Positions 25,801 through 42,027 of a stretch of DNA of 64,000 nucleotides are shown here, piece after piece. The stretch covers positions 136,080 through 200,079 of the forward strand of contig QKYT01000018.1 in NCBI GenBank assembly GCA_003550305.1, written 5' to 3'. The stretch is from Glomus cerebriforme. Lineage: Eukaryota; Glomeromycota; Glomeromycetes; Glomerales; Glomeraceae. Made by a program: the position numbers and the translations under genes. The notes beneath the pieces were generated by a model, which ran no database searches, was not told the DNA's origin, and saw only the letters and a list, made by a program, of their open reading frames with translations. How positions within the stretch are numbered: the first letter of the stretch is position 1; the number at the start of each line of letters is the position of its first letter.

Positions 25801-26622
25801 TTAGTTAAAGAATGGAATGAAGAAAGTAAGGAACAATATTCTTTGGAATTAGCTCTTACAGAAGAATTAATTCAAGTTAAAAAAGAAAAATTTGAATTAA
25901 TGTTGGAGAATCGAGAATTAGTAAAAAGAAATGGTGAATTAGAAAATGCTTTAGAAAATTCTCATCAAATTCAAAAATCGTTACAAGATAAAACTACATT
26001 TTTACGTACCGAAATTGAAAGATTAGATGAAGAAGCAACTCAAGCAGTATATGAACAAAATTCATTGAAAGAAGAAATTAAAGCTATTAAACATAATCGA
26101 ATTGAACATATTCGTTCTAATAGAGAAAATGAAAAATTGAAAAAAGAGTTAGAAAATGTTGAGATAAGATTAAGACAATATGAACCTGATTATATCGGAA
26201 ATAATGATTGGGTTACAACAATGGAAGAAATTGATGAATTTATAGCTAATAGTACTACTACACCAAAATCTTCAAGAAGAGTATCCTTTTTGAATTTCTT
26301 TGGAGCTACAACACCAAACGGATCAGGAGATTTCTTCACTTCCATTTGTACCGGGGAAAATTGTGCCGCGGCAAAGAAATGTGATGAATTAGAAAAAATG
26401 TTAAAACATGTTAAAGTATTATTGATTGAAAGTGAAGCAGCAAGAGATCAAATGAGCACTCAATTAGAAGATTTAAATAGTATGTTGAATGGTTTTGGTA
26501 GTTTATGTGATGATGATATTTTTCAATCTATTCAATCAATTGAAGAAATTCCTTCCCAACAAAAATCTAAATCTGAAAAAAGATTATCGACAAGTTTAGC
26601 TTCTTTCTTTGGGGCTGCTTAA
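22843..26622 (+). CDS. TBC-domain Rab GTPase-activating protein (Gyp5/EVI5-like)
   Basis: Four exons (22843-23625, 23712-24320, 24427-24461, 24552-26622) give 1165 residues. Residues 1-260 are a Ser/Asn/Lys-rich disordered region. The TBC domain runs from about 368 to 600 and begins QGLPSKLRGLIWQ. Both catalytic fingers are present, the arginine finger IQRDLART (Arg415) and the glutamine finger YCQG (Gln452), so it should stimulate GTP hydrolysis on a Rab. Exon 3 is only 35 nt and encodes MSEAQAFCVFV. After the domain come a Lys-rich patch, a Ser-rich linker and several coiled-coil stretches (around 690-740 and 860-970). The arrangement of TBC plus long C-terminal coiled coil matches Gyp5/EVI5-type GAPs of Golgi and endosome traffic. 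The specific Rab is not inferable. Confidence 0.9.
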
Positions 26623-28700
26623 ACGTACGTTGCGCCAATTGTTTTTTTTTTTTCTCCTTTTTTTTTTGACGGATAAAATCGACTTCGATGAACAAAATAT
26701 TTTAAATACTACCGGTTAAAACCTTTTTATAATTCGTATTTATTCAAACACAAACATTTTTCCTTTCGCGTATTATTTTTCGTATAATTTAAAAATTAAT
26801 TTTTTTTCGCGTTTATTTTTACTAGTTTATTTATTTTTGTATTTTAATTTACTTTATCAAATTTCGCTTTTAATTATTATAGGATTACTATAATTATTAC
26901 TTTTTTACGTTCATAGATTTGTTTTATTCGATACAAATATTTTTTGTATCTTCTTTTGTATTTATATTTTTGTACTTTACGTGATTTTTACTTAATATTT
27001 AAATCGGACATTAATTTCTTTGGGTTTTTTATAGGCTTAAGTTTACTTTATCTTATTTAATGGGAAGCATCTTAATCATTAATAATTACTTTGAGAGATA
27101 TAATATAAAAAAGAATTCTCTCAAAAAATATTTTTGATACTTATTTGATGTCTCTTTTTATTTTCTTTTCCTTTCTTTTTCTTTCTTTTTTTTTTAATTT
27201 TACCCTTTATTTTCTTTACTCCTCGTTTTCTTTAACAATACACTTTTTTAAAACACCCCCATTTTATGTTATTAAGATTATTTCTTTTTCTAAGCTTTTT
27301 CTTTTAAATTATTTTTTTTTTATATACCCTTTTTTTTACTTCTTTTTTTTTATTTATTTATTTTCTTCTTCTTATATATATTATAATAAAGATTTCTTTT
27401 GTATTTTATTTTTTTTTATTGTGAATAAAGTAAAAAAAAAATTGTAAATTATATTTCAATTAAAAAGAAATTTTTCAAATGATCAATTTTTTTAATAATG
27501 CTTTATCGCGTCTTTTATTAAGTTATAAATTGTAGATTTGATTGTAAAGAACTTCAAAAAAATTTTGATACCTGCGGTTGTTTATAAATATTTACAGTAT
27601 ATGTATAATATATGTATAATCCAGTTGTATTCACACTACCAAAACAACATAAATCCTCTGAAATTTTTAGTAGTCGCTTATCCTACCGACATTTCTACAG
27701 ATTTCTCGTGATGTAAAAGTTCAGGTTTTGCAGAATGTAATTGCAACAATTCTACGTATAAATCCAATATACCAAGCTTTACTACAATATAAACACACAT
27801 AACAACGAACAAATGAATTCTTACCATGGTATTTCATAGTTTGTACACGAACCCCATAAATTTATTCGTCATTTGGACGTTATTAGTTCCTCGACAAACG
27901 AACCCCACTCGCAGATTTCATCTGATTTTTGAAGAATTTGTCATTCGGTTAAAGCATTCCTCCAATAAGATAATAGTCTACATAGTCTCAAAACGATTCG
28001 TCTGCAAGGCCACAAGAGATGTTCTTGTTTGTTACAAAATGTTCGCTCACAAGGCTAGTCTTCAACGTTCTCGATGATATTAAACTAAATATGCTTAATT
28101 TTCTTATAAGCTACTCTGCTCGTAATAATTTCACCATCAGAATCATCTATGATTGCCTTATTAGTTTGAAACAATATAGTAAACCTGAGATTTTTCTTTC
28201 TTTATAAGTATCATAAAACTATGATATAAATTCGATTAATGAAATTTAGATCTCGGATTTTGTCTCGCCACCTTTAATCTTCAGAAATCACAAAGATATA
28301 AAATAATGAGAATGGTTCAAAGTGGAGACCATTTACAAGTTGAGATTATTTTTTAAAAAAAAAAATTCTCTCTTTAAACAGGACCTTTTTTTAGTCTAAG
28401 GCTCAAGTTTTAAAAACTAATGAAATTTTTAACCAATCATATTTCGTAACCTTAACTAATCGACACATATTAGTAGTTTCCGAATCTGACAATCTGACTT
28501 GAAATCAGCTCGGAGTTCTCCGGAGTTTGGAAATCTTTCATACTACAATACTATAATTAGCTGACAAATCATTTGCCCTTTTTATAATCGATCGACATTC
28601 TTATTGTTGTTTATAGAATTCGGATTTCATTCCTGATTTTTCAAAAGTTAGGTATTATATAGTACTTTCCCCACATTTTCCCTACTAGTATCTACAACCA
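26623..28700. other. Intergenic DNA between TBC and SNF2 genes
   Basis: The first 900 bp are extremely T-rich (27140-27450 is nearly all T/A/C). Around 27640-28210 the composition is more balanced, with short open frames at 27826-28207 that overlap in two frames and match nothing recognised. No gene is called. Confidence 0.4.
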
Positions 28701-34237
<5,537 letters not shown>

Positions 34238-34621
34238 GTGAGGAATGTTGGTTAGAGAGAAGCGTCAAATATTTTTGATTTGAGAACTTTTTGAAAGTTA
34301 GTTTAGAAAGTACGATTATACATAATAAATATTGTGCGATAATCATATTGTAATTATTAGTGAACTTTTATTATCGCATAGCAATATTAGAGTTAGTATA
34401 AACAAGAAAAAAAATAATTAATTGTAAACAAATAAAATTTTAAATTGCAGTTAAATTAAGTAATTAAGTAATTTTTATGTATTATATATATGCTAATCGT
34501 ATAATACTTTTTTTTTTTAACTTGATTTTATTTAACAATAAAAAATTTTTATAGTATGTAAAATAAAATTACATCATTATTTATACAGAAAATCTATATA
34601 ACAGATAATCTAGTAAATTAT
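34238..34621. other. Convergent 3' intergenic region
   Basis: There are 384 bp between the ends of the SNF2 gene (plus) and the channel gene (minus). It probably holds both 3' UTRs and poly(A) sites; AATAAA occurs on the plus strand near 34432. Confidence 0.45.
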
Positions 34622-37600
34622 CTAATCAATATCAGGTACATCGTCACTAGCAAAATACATTTTAATATCACGTGTTCCGGGTGTTCCGGGTTTGGATTGT
34701 TTAGAACCCTCACCATTTCCTCCTAAACTACCTAAACTAGAAACACTAAATTGTCTGCGATACCCGTCTAAATTTATTTTTTTAAAGAACTTATTTATAG
34801 CGTCAAATTTACTTAATAAATCTTGTTGCTGTTCATTATAGGATTTAGGCATATCAACAATATCTCTTAATCTTGAACTTATTATTGGACTATAAGTGGA
34901 TGATGATTGCGTAGTATCTAATAGATGAATTTGTTTCCTAACTTCATCAACTGGAACTTCATAATAACTAAAATAATAATAAAGATAAGGAATATATCAA
35001 TTTATAATATATAAAAAAAAAAAGAATTTAAGTGAATTTTTTTTTTACTTACATTATATCAGGAAACCAAGTTCTCCATCTTCTTTGATGTGGAAATAAA
35101 TAAAATAATTCAATCTCTGCTATAATCTAAATAAATAAATAAATTTTATAATTAATACGTGTTTTTTTTTATAAAATAACCAACCAATAATTATAATTTT
35201 TAAATACAATAACATACCCTTGATTTTTCAATTAAATAATTAGCATGATCATTGTTTACTTCAATAGCATTATTTAATAATCCAATAAATAAATTCATTA
35301 AATAAATAACAGTAAAAAAACTAAAAGTTATTATTAAAAGAGCTAAAGAATGACGTTCTAGATAAGTGAATGATTGTAAAGAATTTTGATCCCCTAAAAA
35401 AACATTATATAAACATTAGTAAAATAAAATGAATAAATTAATGAATAAATAATAAAGTTTTCAATTTCATACCTATAAGTAATAAATACATGGCCAATAA
35501 AGATGTTTGAGGCCAAGCAAACATATTAGTGGAACTATCAGGTTGTTTTACAATTATGGGATTCTGTCCTATAGTACCATCAGGATTCATTTGATAAAAT
35601 TGATCGGTTAATGACCAAGGATTATTCACATCATTATTTACAGTTGGATTGGTTAAAACGTACGGCTGTTGTGGTCTTAATAAGATATAAAACGCATGGG
35701 CAAAACTCAAAATTATAATAAATAATATCATTACAAAAGAAAAAACATGTTTTGCTACTCCTAATATAATAGCAAAATATCGACCATATGATTCAAATAC
35801 TCTAAAAAACAATAAAAATTTTAAATCTACTAATAAGTTTGCAAATGTTGGTAACCATAAAGGTGGTTGTCCATATTTTAACCAATATACTGAAGTTGCT
35901 ATTGGAAATAAATACGCTCCACAATCTAAAAAAAAAATAATAATAATAATTTTTTTTAATACTTTATACTAAAAAAAATTAATTAAAAAATAAAATTAAT
36001 TAATTATTATTACCAAATAAATTCCAAAAATTTCTTAAATATCTTCTTGGTCTCCAAACAAAATCTCTGATTTCAAATGTAAAAAATACAAATCCAATAA
36101 CAATCGTGATACTAAGAAGAGCCTTTCTTATTCCGAGAGATAAAGTGGTATCAGACAGAGTTGTGCCAAGGGCAAATATCAATAAATATATGAGAAACCA
36201 AGTCCAATTAGTATAATAATAGTATTTTCCGTATGTATTCCATTTGAAATTTAATAAAGCTTCAGCGTTCCATTCCTTATAAAAAGCAGGATAATGTAAA
36301 TCAACAAAAGCATTTGATTTCGGATTATAAACATCATAATATAAATTAAATTTTGGCGAAAAACTGGAAAATTTATAAAGAGGAATTAAAAATACGACTA
36401 CAGGAATTCCAAATTTTTCTTCATCCTCATCTCCTGATATTGTTTCAATCACATTCTTAATTATATTATAGAATTTGTAATAAAAAAATTGAATTTTATG
36501 ATAATGATCCCAAAAAGTATTTTTTTCATAAATCATAACATCTCTCGAATAACCATGAACAAGATTTTGTTCAGAATTAGTAGCTATAAAACATTGATGA
36601 TCCAAAATCATTGAAGATTTTGCCATAAATTCAGCTACAATCTCAGGATAATTTTGTTGTAATTTTGGTAAACATTTAACAATAATTCTTAATAAATAAA
36701 AATTATCCGGATCTTTTTCGAGAAAATTTGTGCACATATTACAAATAAGTTCTACAATATTTCCTTTTTTCGCGTCAATTGCTTTATATAAAACTTTCTT
36801 TCCATATCCTGCAAGTGTTGAAGTATCTTGTAAATAATTTCTCAACAAATCTTTAAAAGGCCAAACTCTCGAATTATTTTCTATATAAAAAGTTTCATAT
36901 AATTCAATTAATCTAGTAATATCTAAAGGAGGAAGTTTTTCACATCGATATAATTCCCTTCTTGCATCATCAAAATTAAATGGGGTTTCAAGCTTTTTTG
37001 AAGATTTCCAAGCTTCTCTCCAATATTCATTATCCCAAAAGTATCTCATTCTAATTTTCTTTTTAGGTCTAATAATTGTAAAAATTCTGATTCCTTGTTT
37101 TGTAATCATAATTAAATCTCCATTTTCAATACATTTACATGCAAAGACAAAAATTTCTCTCGGTGGAAAATATTTAAATTCATCAAGATCTTTCCATTCA
37201 GCCGATTTTTCATCATAGACTAACTCTGATACTTTAATTGAAGTTTTTCCAGTTTTTTTCCAATGATTAACACTCCATTTAATAGTATCTAATTCATAAC
37301 AAGTATATTCTGCCGGAAGATCTGCTGATATATTCCAATTTAAACCTTCAAGCATCATTAATATCGTTGTCAAGATGGTTGTAGGATAAGGATAAGGATA
37401 ATATTTAAAAGTTTTATCAGTTTGATCTCTTATTAATTTTTTTAATTTTAATCTATCTCGTGATATTCTCAATTCTCGATCATTGATATTAAAAACTAAT
37501 AATTTACTATCTTTTGCGATAACTATTTTATCACTCATTTCCTTGTTAACAACCAATTGAGCATCTACATGATCTGGTAGAACGCTGGAAATCGCTTGAG

Positions 37601-38905
37601 CATTTTCACAAAAGTCAAGATTATTGAGATCATGTAAAAAATATTCCGGCCTTTCTTCTCCATTTTTAAATCCATAAATTAACATTCCTCCATCATTCTC
37701 ACTTGTTCCAACAATTGAGATATTTGAAGTTGAATTCTCTGAAGGTACTATATTAAAAAAAAAAAAAAATAACGTTAAAGTTAGTTTAAACAAAGAGTAA
37801 AGTTTAATTTTATTTGGAAAAAAAAAAAAAAAAAATTTTTTACTTACATGTAAATGAAGAAATTTTAAGTTCCGTTTTCATATTATAAACTATAATTTGA
37901 TGTTCATAGTTAAATGTACTATAACCATGAATAGCCATTATATTTTTTTTGGTACCATCAACAACCATACTTTGTTTAATTTCAAAAATATCATCATCGT
38001 CTACTTTTACACAAGGATGTACATTTCTTTTATTTAATTCTAATAAATATTGTTTTTCAAATGTCATCGTAGTTAAATCCCATTGTGATAAAATATTTGA
38101 ACCTTTATAAGTTAAAAATAATTTTTCTGGAGTTAAATAAAATCCTATCGTTGGTCTTTCTTCATTTTGCCAAAATTGTTGAGGAAATACAAATTTATAT
38201 TTGGATTTTAATTGCCAAGTTGTGGTAATATCTTTATTATGTTCATTACTGTCCATTTCTCGTTTTTTATTAACAATAACTTGACTAGTACAATAAACGT
38301 AGGCCTCTAATTCTTTTTTATAAATGATAAAGAAATCATTAGTTGAGGATATAAACGTTCCTTGATCACAAGCAGGATTTCCTTTAACATAAAAAATCTC
38401 ATTCTCATTTTCATCCAATTTAATGATTCCTATAAAAAAAAAAAAAATTATATATTTTAAAAATCAAATTTATGATCAAAAAGATAAAAATTTTAATATT
38501 CTTTTACTTACTGAATTCATCTTGTTCCTTTCCGGAAATTCTAACTAAAGCATATCTATCGTTACTGACCATCAATAAATCTTTCAATTCATCTTTCTGA
38601 AATCTAGAATTATAATGTAATTCTTTTCCTTCTTTTATTTCATTATCATCGTCATCATCATCACCATCAATAGGCCAACCATGAATTGATTTATCTTCTT
38701 CACTAAATGTAACGACATATTTTGTATTTGAAGAACAAACAATTTTCGTAATTTTTTTTGAATTATGTGGTGGTTTACTATTATCCATATAAAATTTTTC
38801 ATAATCCTGTGATATGCTAATCTCTATATTATCTTTTTCATTATCATCATAATCATCATCATTTGATTTTACAACAATTAAAGGTACTTTCATTTCCTTT
38901 TCCAT
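34622..38905 (-). CDS. TRP-like ion-transport-domain protein with WD40-like N-terminus
   Basis: Seven minus-strand exons: 38905-38512, 38429-37848, 37747-36014, 35925-35473, 35393-35218, 35126-35053, 34967-34622; 1252 residues. The first ~450 residues contain beta-propeller-like repeats (KITKIVCSSNTKYVVTFSEE, ILSQWDLTTMTFEKQYLLEL) and acidic Asp runs. The middle is a soluble helical region. The C-terminal third is a six-helix channel: membrane segments include TWFLIYLLIFALGTTL, ALLSITIVIGFVFFTF and HVFSFVMILFIIILSFAHAF, a pore-loop candidate (WPQTSLLAMYLLLIGD), and a last helix with IYLMNLFIGLLNNAIE, a typical TRP S6 region. A Ser/Gly-rich cytosolic tail follows. This architecture is an expanded family in Rhizophagus and is probably a cation channel; ion and gating signal are unknown. 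Confidence 0.82.
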
Positions 38906-40099
38906 TTTAACAATTTTTTTATATATATAAGGAACTCTGTGTTTATCTTATCTATTCAAATTTGGAAAAAAAATTTTTTTTTTTTTTTGTTTTTTTTGTG
39001 AGATCCCCTAACGAAAAAAAAATATCGTTTCTTTTATATGTATTATATATATAATATATGGAATGAATTCAACTGTATCGTGGCGCAAGATAAATGTTAT
39101 GATCAAAATAAAATAATTTGGAAATTAACCGAAAATGCGCAAGATTATTTGATTTCCATTGTTATTTATGGCTTATTTTTATTTAAAAAAAAAATTATAT
39201 ATATTTAAATAATTAAGCCTGTCCAACTTAAAATAGTTACTCGTTGACGTAATTATAATGTCAGATCTCATTGATGATAATAATGATAATATGATTTTTA
39301 TTGAAAAACTATTGTTATATATATATGGTTTAGGGTTTTTTTAGTAATGAAAAAAGAATGTATCCAGTCGCGTTTAAACTTTATCAAAACCTAATGATTT
39401 TTGAGCAGATGTCGATCGTATGACATTTTGATGATGATTATAAAATTAAAATTAAAAATCATGTCATAATTTATTTGGTTAAAAGGTAATCACCCTTAAA
39501 AAAATTGAATGTTCTTTTTTTTTTTTATTTATTTGAAAGTATACTTCTACTAATTTAGTCATTATAATAGAAGCTTACTATAGTTACAACCGGAATTTTA
39601 TTTCTCCCAAATCCTTGAATCATGTTATTTTGAGAAAAGATTCAAAGAACAAGATGGAAATTTGGAACATTTTTATATATTTATATTAAAAAATGATATC
39701 ATTTTTATTTACTTATTATTATTAAAAATTGATGGCGTATCTGGTTATTACCATATATATGATATAAAAAACAGTATATTTAATTACATTAATTAATTGT
39801 ATTTAATTGTTTAATTGGATTTTGGAATTATTCGCATAATGTATAAATATGCGATCTATGCGATCTGTTCGATGGATTTTTTTTTTAAAAAAAAATAATA
39901 AATAATCTAATCGTATTGCGCCGCATGTTTTGTAATATGTATGTACAAGTACATAAGAAATTATTTAATAAATTATATTAATAAAAAAAAATGTGATTAT
40001 TATGTAAAAAAAAAAAAAAAGAATTCTTTTAATATAATTCTGCTTCTAATAATAATCTCGCCTAAAAATATATCCCTCAGTAAAATAAAACTCTATAGA
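38906..40099. other. Intergenic A+T-rich DNA
   Basis: This stretch is upstream of the channel gene and downstream of the HIG1 gene. It includes TA-rich tracts (39040-39062) and T runs. Nothing coding could be supported. Confidence 0.35.
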
Positions 40100-40484
40100 T
40101 TACTTTTGTTTATTATTATTAATATAACGATCAAGTTGATAATAAGTTGGAGCGCCAACTGCAACTAAGACTGTAAATCCTTGAGCTGCTACTCTAAATC
40201 TTAAAAATTGTTGCATAGTTTTCGAATCTCCTTTATAAAATCCTATTGTTGCTCCTGCTAATGCAAATACTGTTGCAAACATTCCTATATCATTATATCA
40301 TATATCATTCAATTAAATGTAAATTAATAATTAACAATAATTTATTTATGAGAAGAGAAATTATAATACCGAGTGGAACTAATGGATGCTCCTTCATTTT
40401 TCTTACAAATCTGTTATGTAGAGTTTCATAATGGATTTGTGTTGCTGGTGTATTAGATGATGATGGTTCTGTTTGTTGAGACAT
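40100..40484 (-). CDS. HIG1-domain mitochondrial protein
   Basis: Two exons, 40484-40370 and 40284-40100, split by an 85-bp GT-AG intron, encode 99 residues. The N-terminal half MSQQTEPSSSNTPAT is polar and leads into RKMKEHPLVPLG, the conserved start of the HIG1 (hypoxia-induced gene 1) domain. Exon 2 gives two membrane helices (FATVFALAGATIGFY and GFTVLVAVGAPTYY) flanking KGDSKTMQQFLRFRVAAQ, which contains the QX3RXRX3Q motif typical of type 1 HIG1 proteins. These proteins sit in the mitochondrial inner membrane and bind respiratory supercomplexes (Rcf1 in yeast). The protein is shorter than yeast Rcf1, closer to animal HIGD1. The intron splits the conserved LG pair. Confidence 0.9.
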
Positions 40485-40600
40485 TATCTAGAAAGTAAGA
40501 AAATATATATATATGTATATTGAATTTTTTTTTAAATGTAAAAATTATTTTACTCAGAAGAAAAATTAATATCGAATGAATATTTTTTTTTTTTTTTTTT

Positions 40601-41495
40601 NNNNNNNNNNNNNNNNNNNNNNNNNNNNNNNNNNNNNNNNNNNNNNNNNNNNNNNNNNNNNNNNNNNNNNNNNNNNNNNNNNNNNNNNNNNNNNNNNNNN
40701 NNNNNNNNNNNNNNNNNNNNNNNNNNNNNNNNNNNNNNNNNNNNNNNNNNNNNNNNNNNNNNNNNNNNNNNNNNNNNNNNNNNNNNNNNNNNNNNNNNNN
40801 NNNNNNNNNNNNNNNNNNNNNNNNNNNNNNNNNNNNNNNNNNNNNNNNNNNNNNNNNNNNNNNNNNNNNNNNNNNNNNNNNNNNNNNNNNNNNNNNNNNN
40901 NNNNNNNNNNNNNNNNNNNNNNNNNNNNNNNNNNNNNNNNNNNNNNNNNNNNNNNNNNNNNNNNNNNNNNNNNNNNNNNNNNNNNNNNNNNNNNNNNNNN
41001 NNNNNNNNNNNNNNNNNNNNNNNNNNNNNNNNNNNNNNNNNNNNNNNNNNNNNNNNNNNNNNNNNNNNNNNNNNNNNNNNNNNNNNNNNNNNNNNNNNNN
41101 NNNNNNNNNNNNNNNNNNNNNNNNNNNNNNNNNNNNNNNNNNNNNNNNNNNNNNNNNNNNNNNNNNNNNNNNNNNNNNNNNNNNNNNNNNNNNNNNNNNN
41201 NNNNNNNNNNNNNNNNNNNNNNNNNNNNNNNNNNNNNNNNNNNNNNNNNNNNNNNNNNNNNNNNNNNNNNNNNNNNNNNNNNNNNNNNNNNNNNNNNNNN
41301 NNNNNNNNNNNNNNNNNNNNNNNNNNNNNNNNNNNNNNNNNNNNNNNNNNNNNNNNNNNNNNNNNNNNNNNNNNNNNNNNNNNNNNNNNNNNNNNNNNNN
41401 NNNNNNNNNNNNNNNNNNNNNNNNNNNNNNNNNNNNNNNNNNNNNNNNNNNNNNNNNNNNNNNNNNNNNNNNNNNNNNNNNNNNNNNNNNNNNNN
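40601..41495. other. Assembly gap
   Basis: 895 unknown bases (N). The left edge is a long poly(T) run, a likely cause of the break. The right edge falls inside, or just after, an intron of the F-box gene at 41521-41782. Confidence 0.99.
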
Positions 41496-41520
41496 AAATT
41501 TAATTAATTTGATACTTTAC

Positions 41521-41782
41521 CCAACACCACCATCTTTTTCCTAGACCATATGTTGCCATTATTTCATTTCGAATTACAAAATTTATGCAATCTTTCCATC
41601 GTTTGTTTGTTCGTCTTAAATTTGCAAGTTCTTTATAGCTTTTGATTATAAAGATTATTGATTATTATTATAGTATTAGCGACAATAAGGTTTATAATAA
41701 AAATTAAAAAATCTTACCTTGTAGAATTTAATACATCAGTAAATATTTTAATAATAAGTTCATTAGGTAAACGATCTAACAT
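41521..41782 (-). CDS. F-box protein, 5' part only (3' in gap)
   Basis: Two minus-strand exons are readable, 41782-41718 and 41638-41521. They encode MLDRLPNELIIKIFTDVLN, then after the intron SYKELANLRRTNKRWKDCIN and about 20 more residues, ending GLGKRWWCW. The LPNELIIKIF...L..LRRTNKRW pattern is an F-box. After TGG the sequence is GTAAAG, a good donor, and the frame beyond it ends in a stop within six codons, so the gene probably continues through an intron into the gap. It is a partial model of about 61 residues. It is divergently oriented from ACSF3, 245 bp away. Confidence 0.7.
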
Positions 41783-42027
41783 TATAAACAGATATTTAAT
41801 CGAGTGTTCTGAGTTTTGATGTAAAGAAGAGAGAAAATTTGTTTGAAAAAAAAAGGGGGAAAAGAATGAATAAATTTAACAGAGTTGAAAAAGAAATTGA
41901 TTATAACATTCAATGACGATTGAGAAATTAATAATTTTGGCAAATCCGAAAATAGCAGTAACCATATTTTGTTGATCTAACGCTATAAATTAATCGACCT
42001 CATTTTTTTAATTCAAAAAAGAAAAAA
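41783..42027. promoter_or_regulatory. Shared divergent promoter region
   Basis: Only 245 bp separate the start codons of the minus-strand F-box gene and the plus-strand ACSF3-like gene, so the promoters must lie close together or overlap. An A/G-rich strand (41848-41870) is present. No specific factor site is claimed. Confidence 0.4.

Noticed and set aside
27145..27447. 100-codon plus-strand frame, apparent membrane protein
   Set aside because: It is a T-rich tract read as Phe/Leu/Ser/Tyr; hydrophobicity is a by-product of composition.
27826..28207. Two overlapping plus-strand frames before the SNF2 gene
   Set aside because: No domain, no splice signals that join them, and no similarity that I recognise.
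40576..41544. 322-codon frame across the N run
   Set aside because: It consists of unknown bases and is an artefact of the gap.
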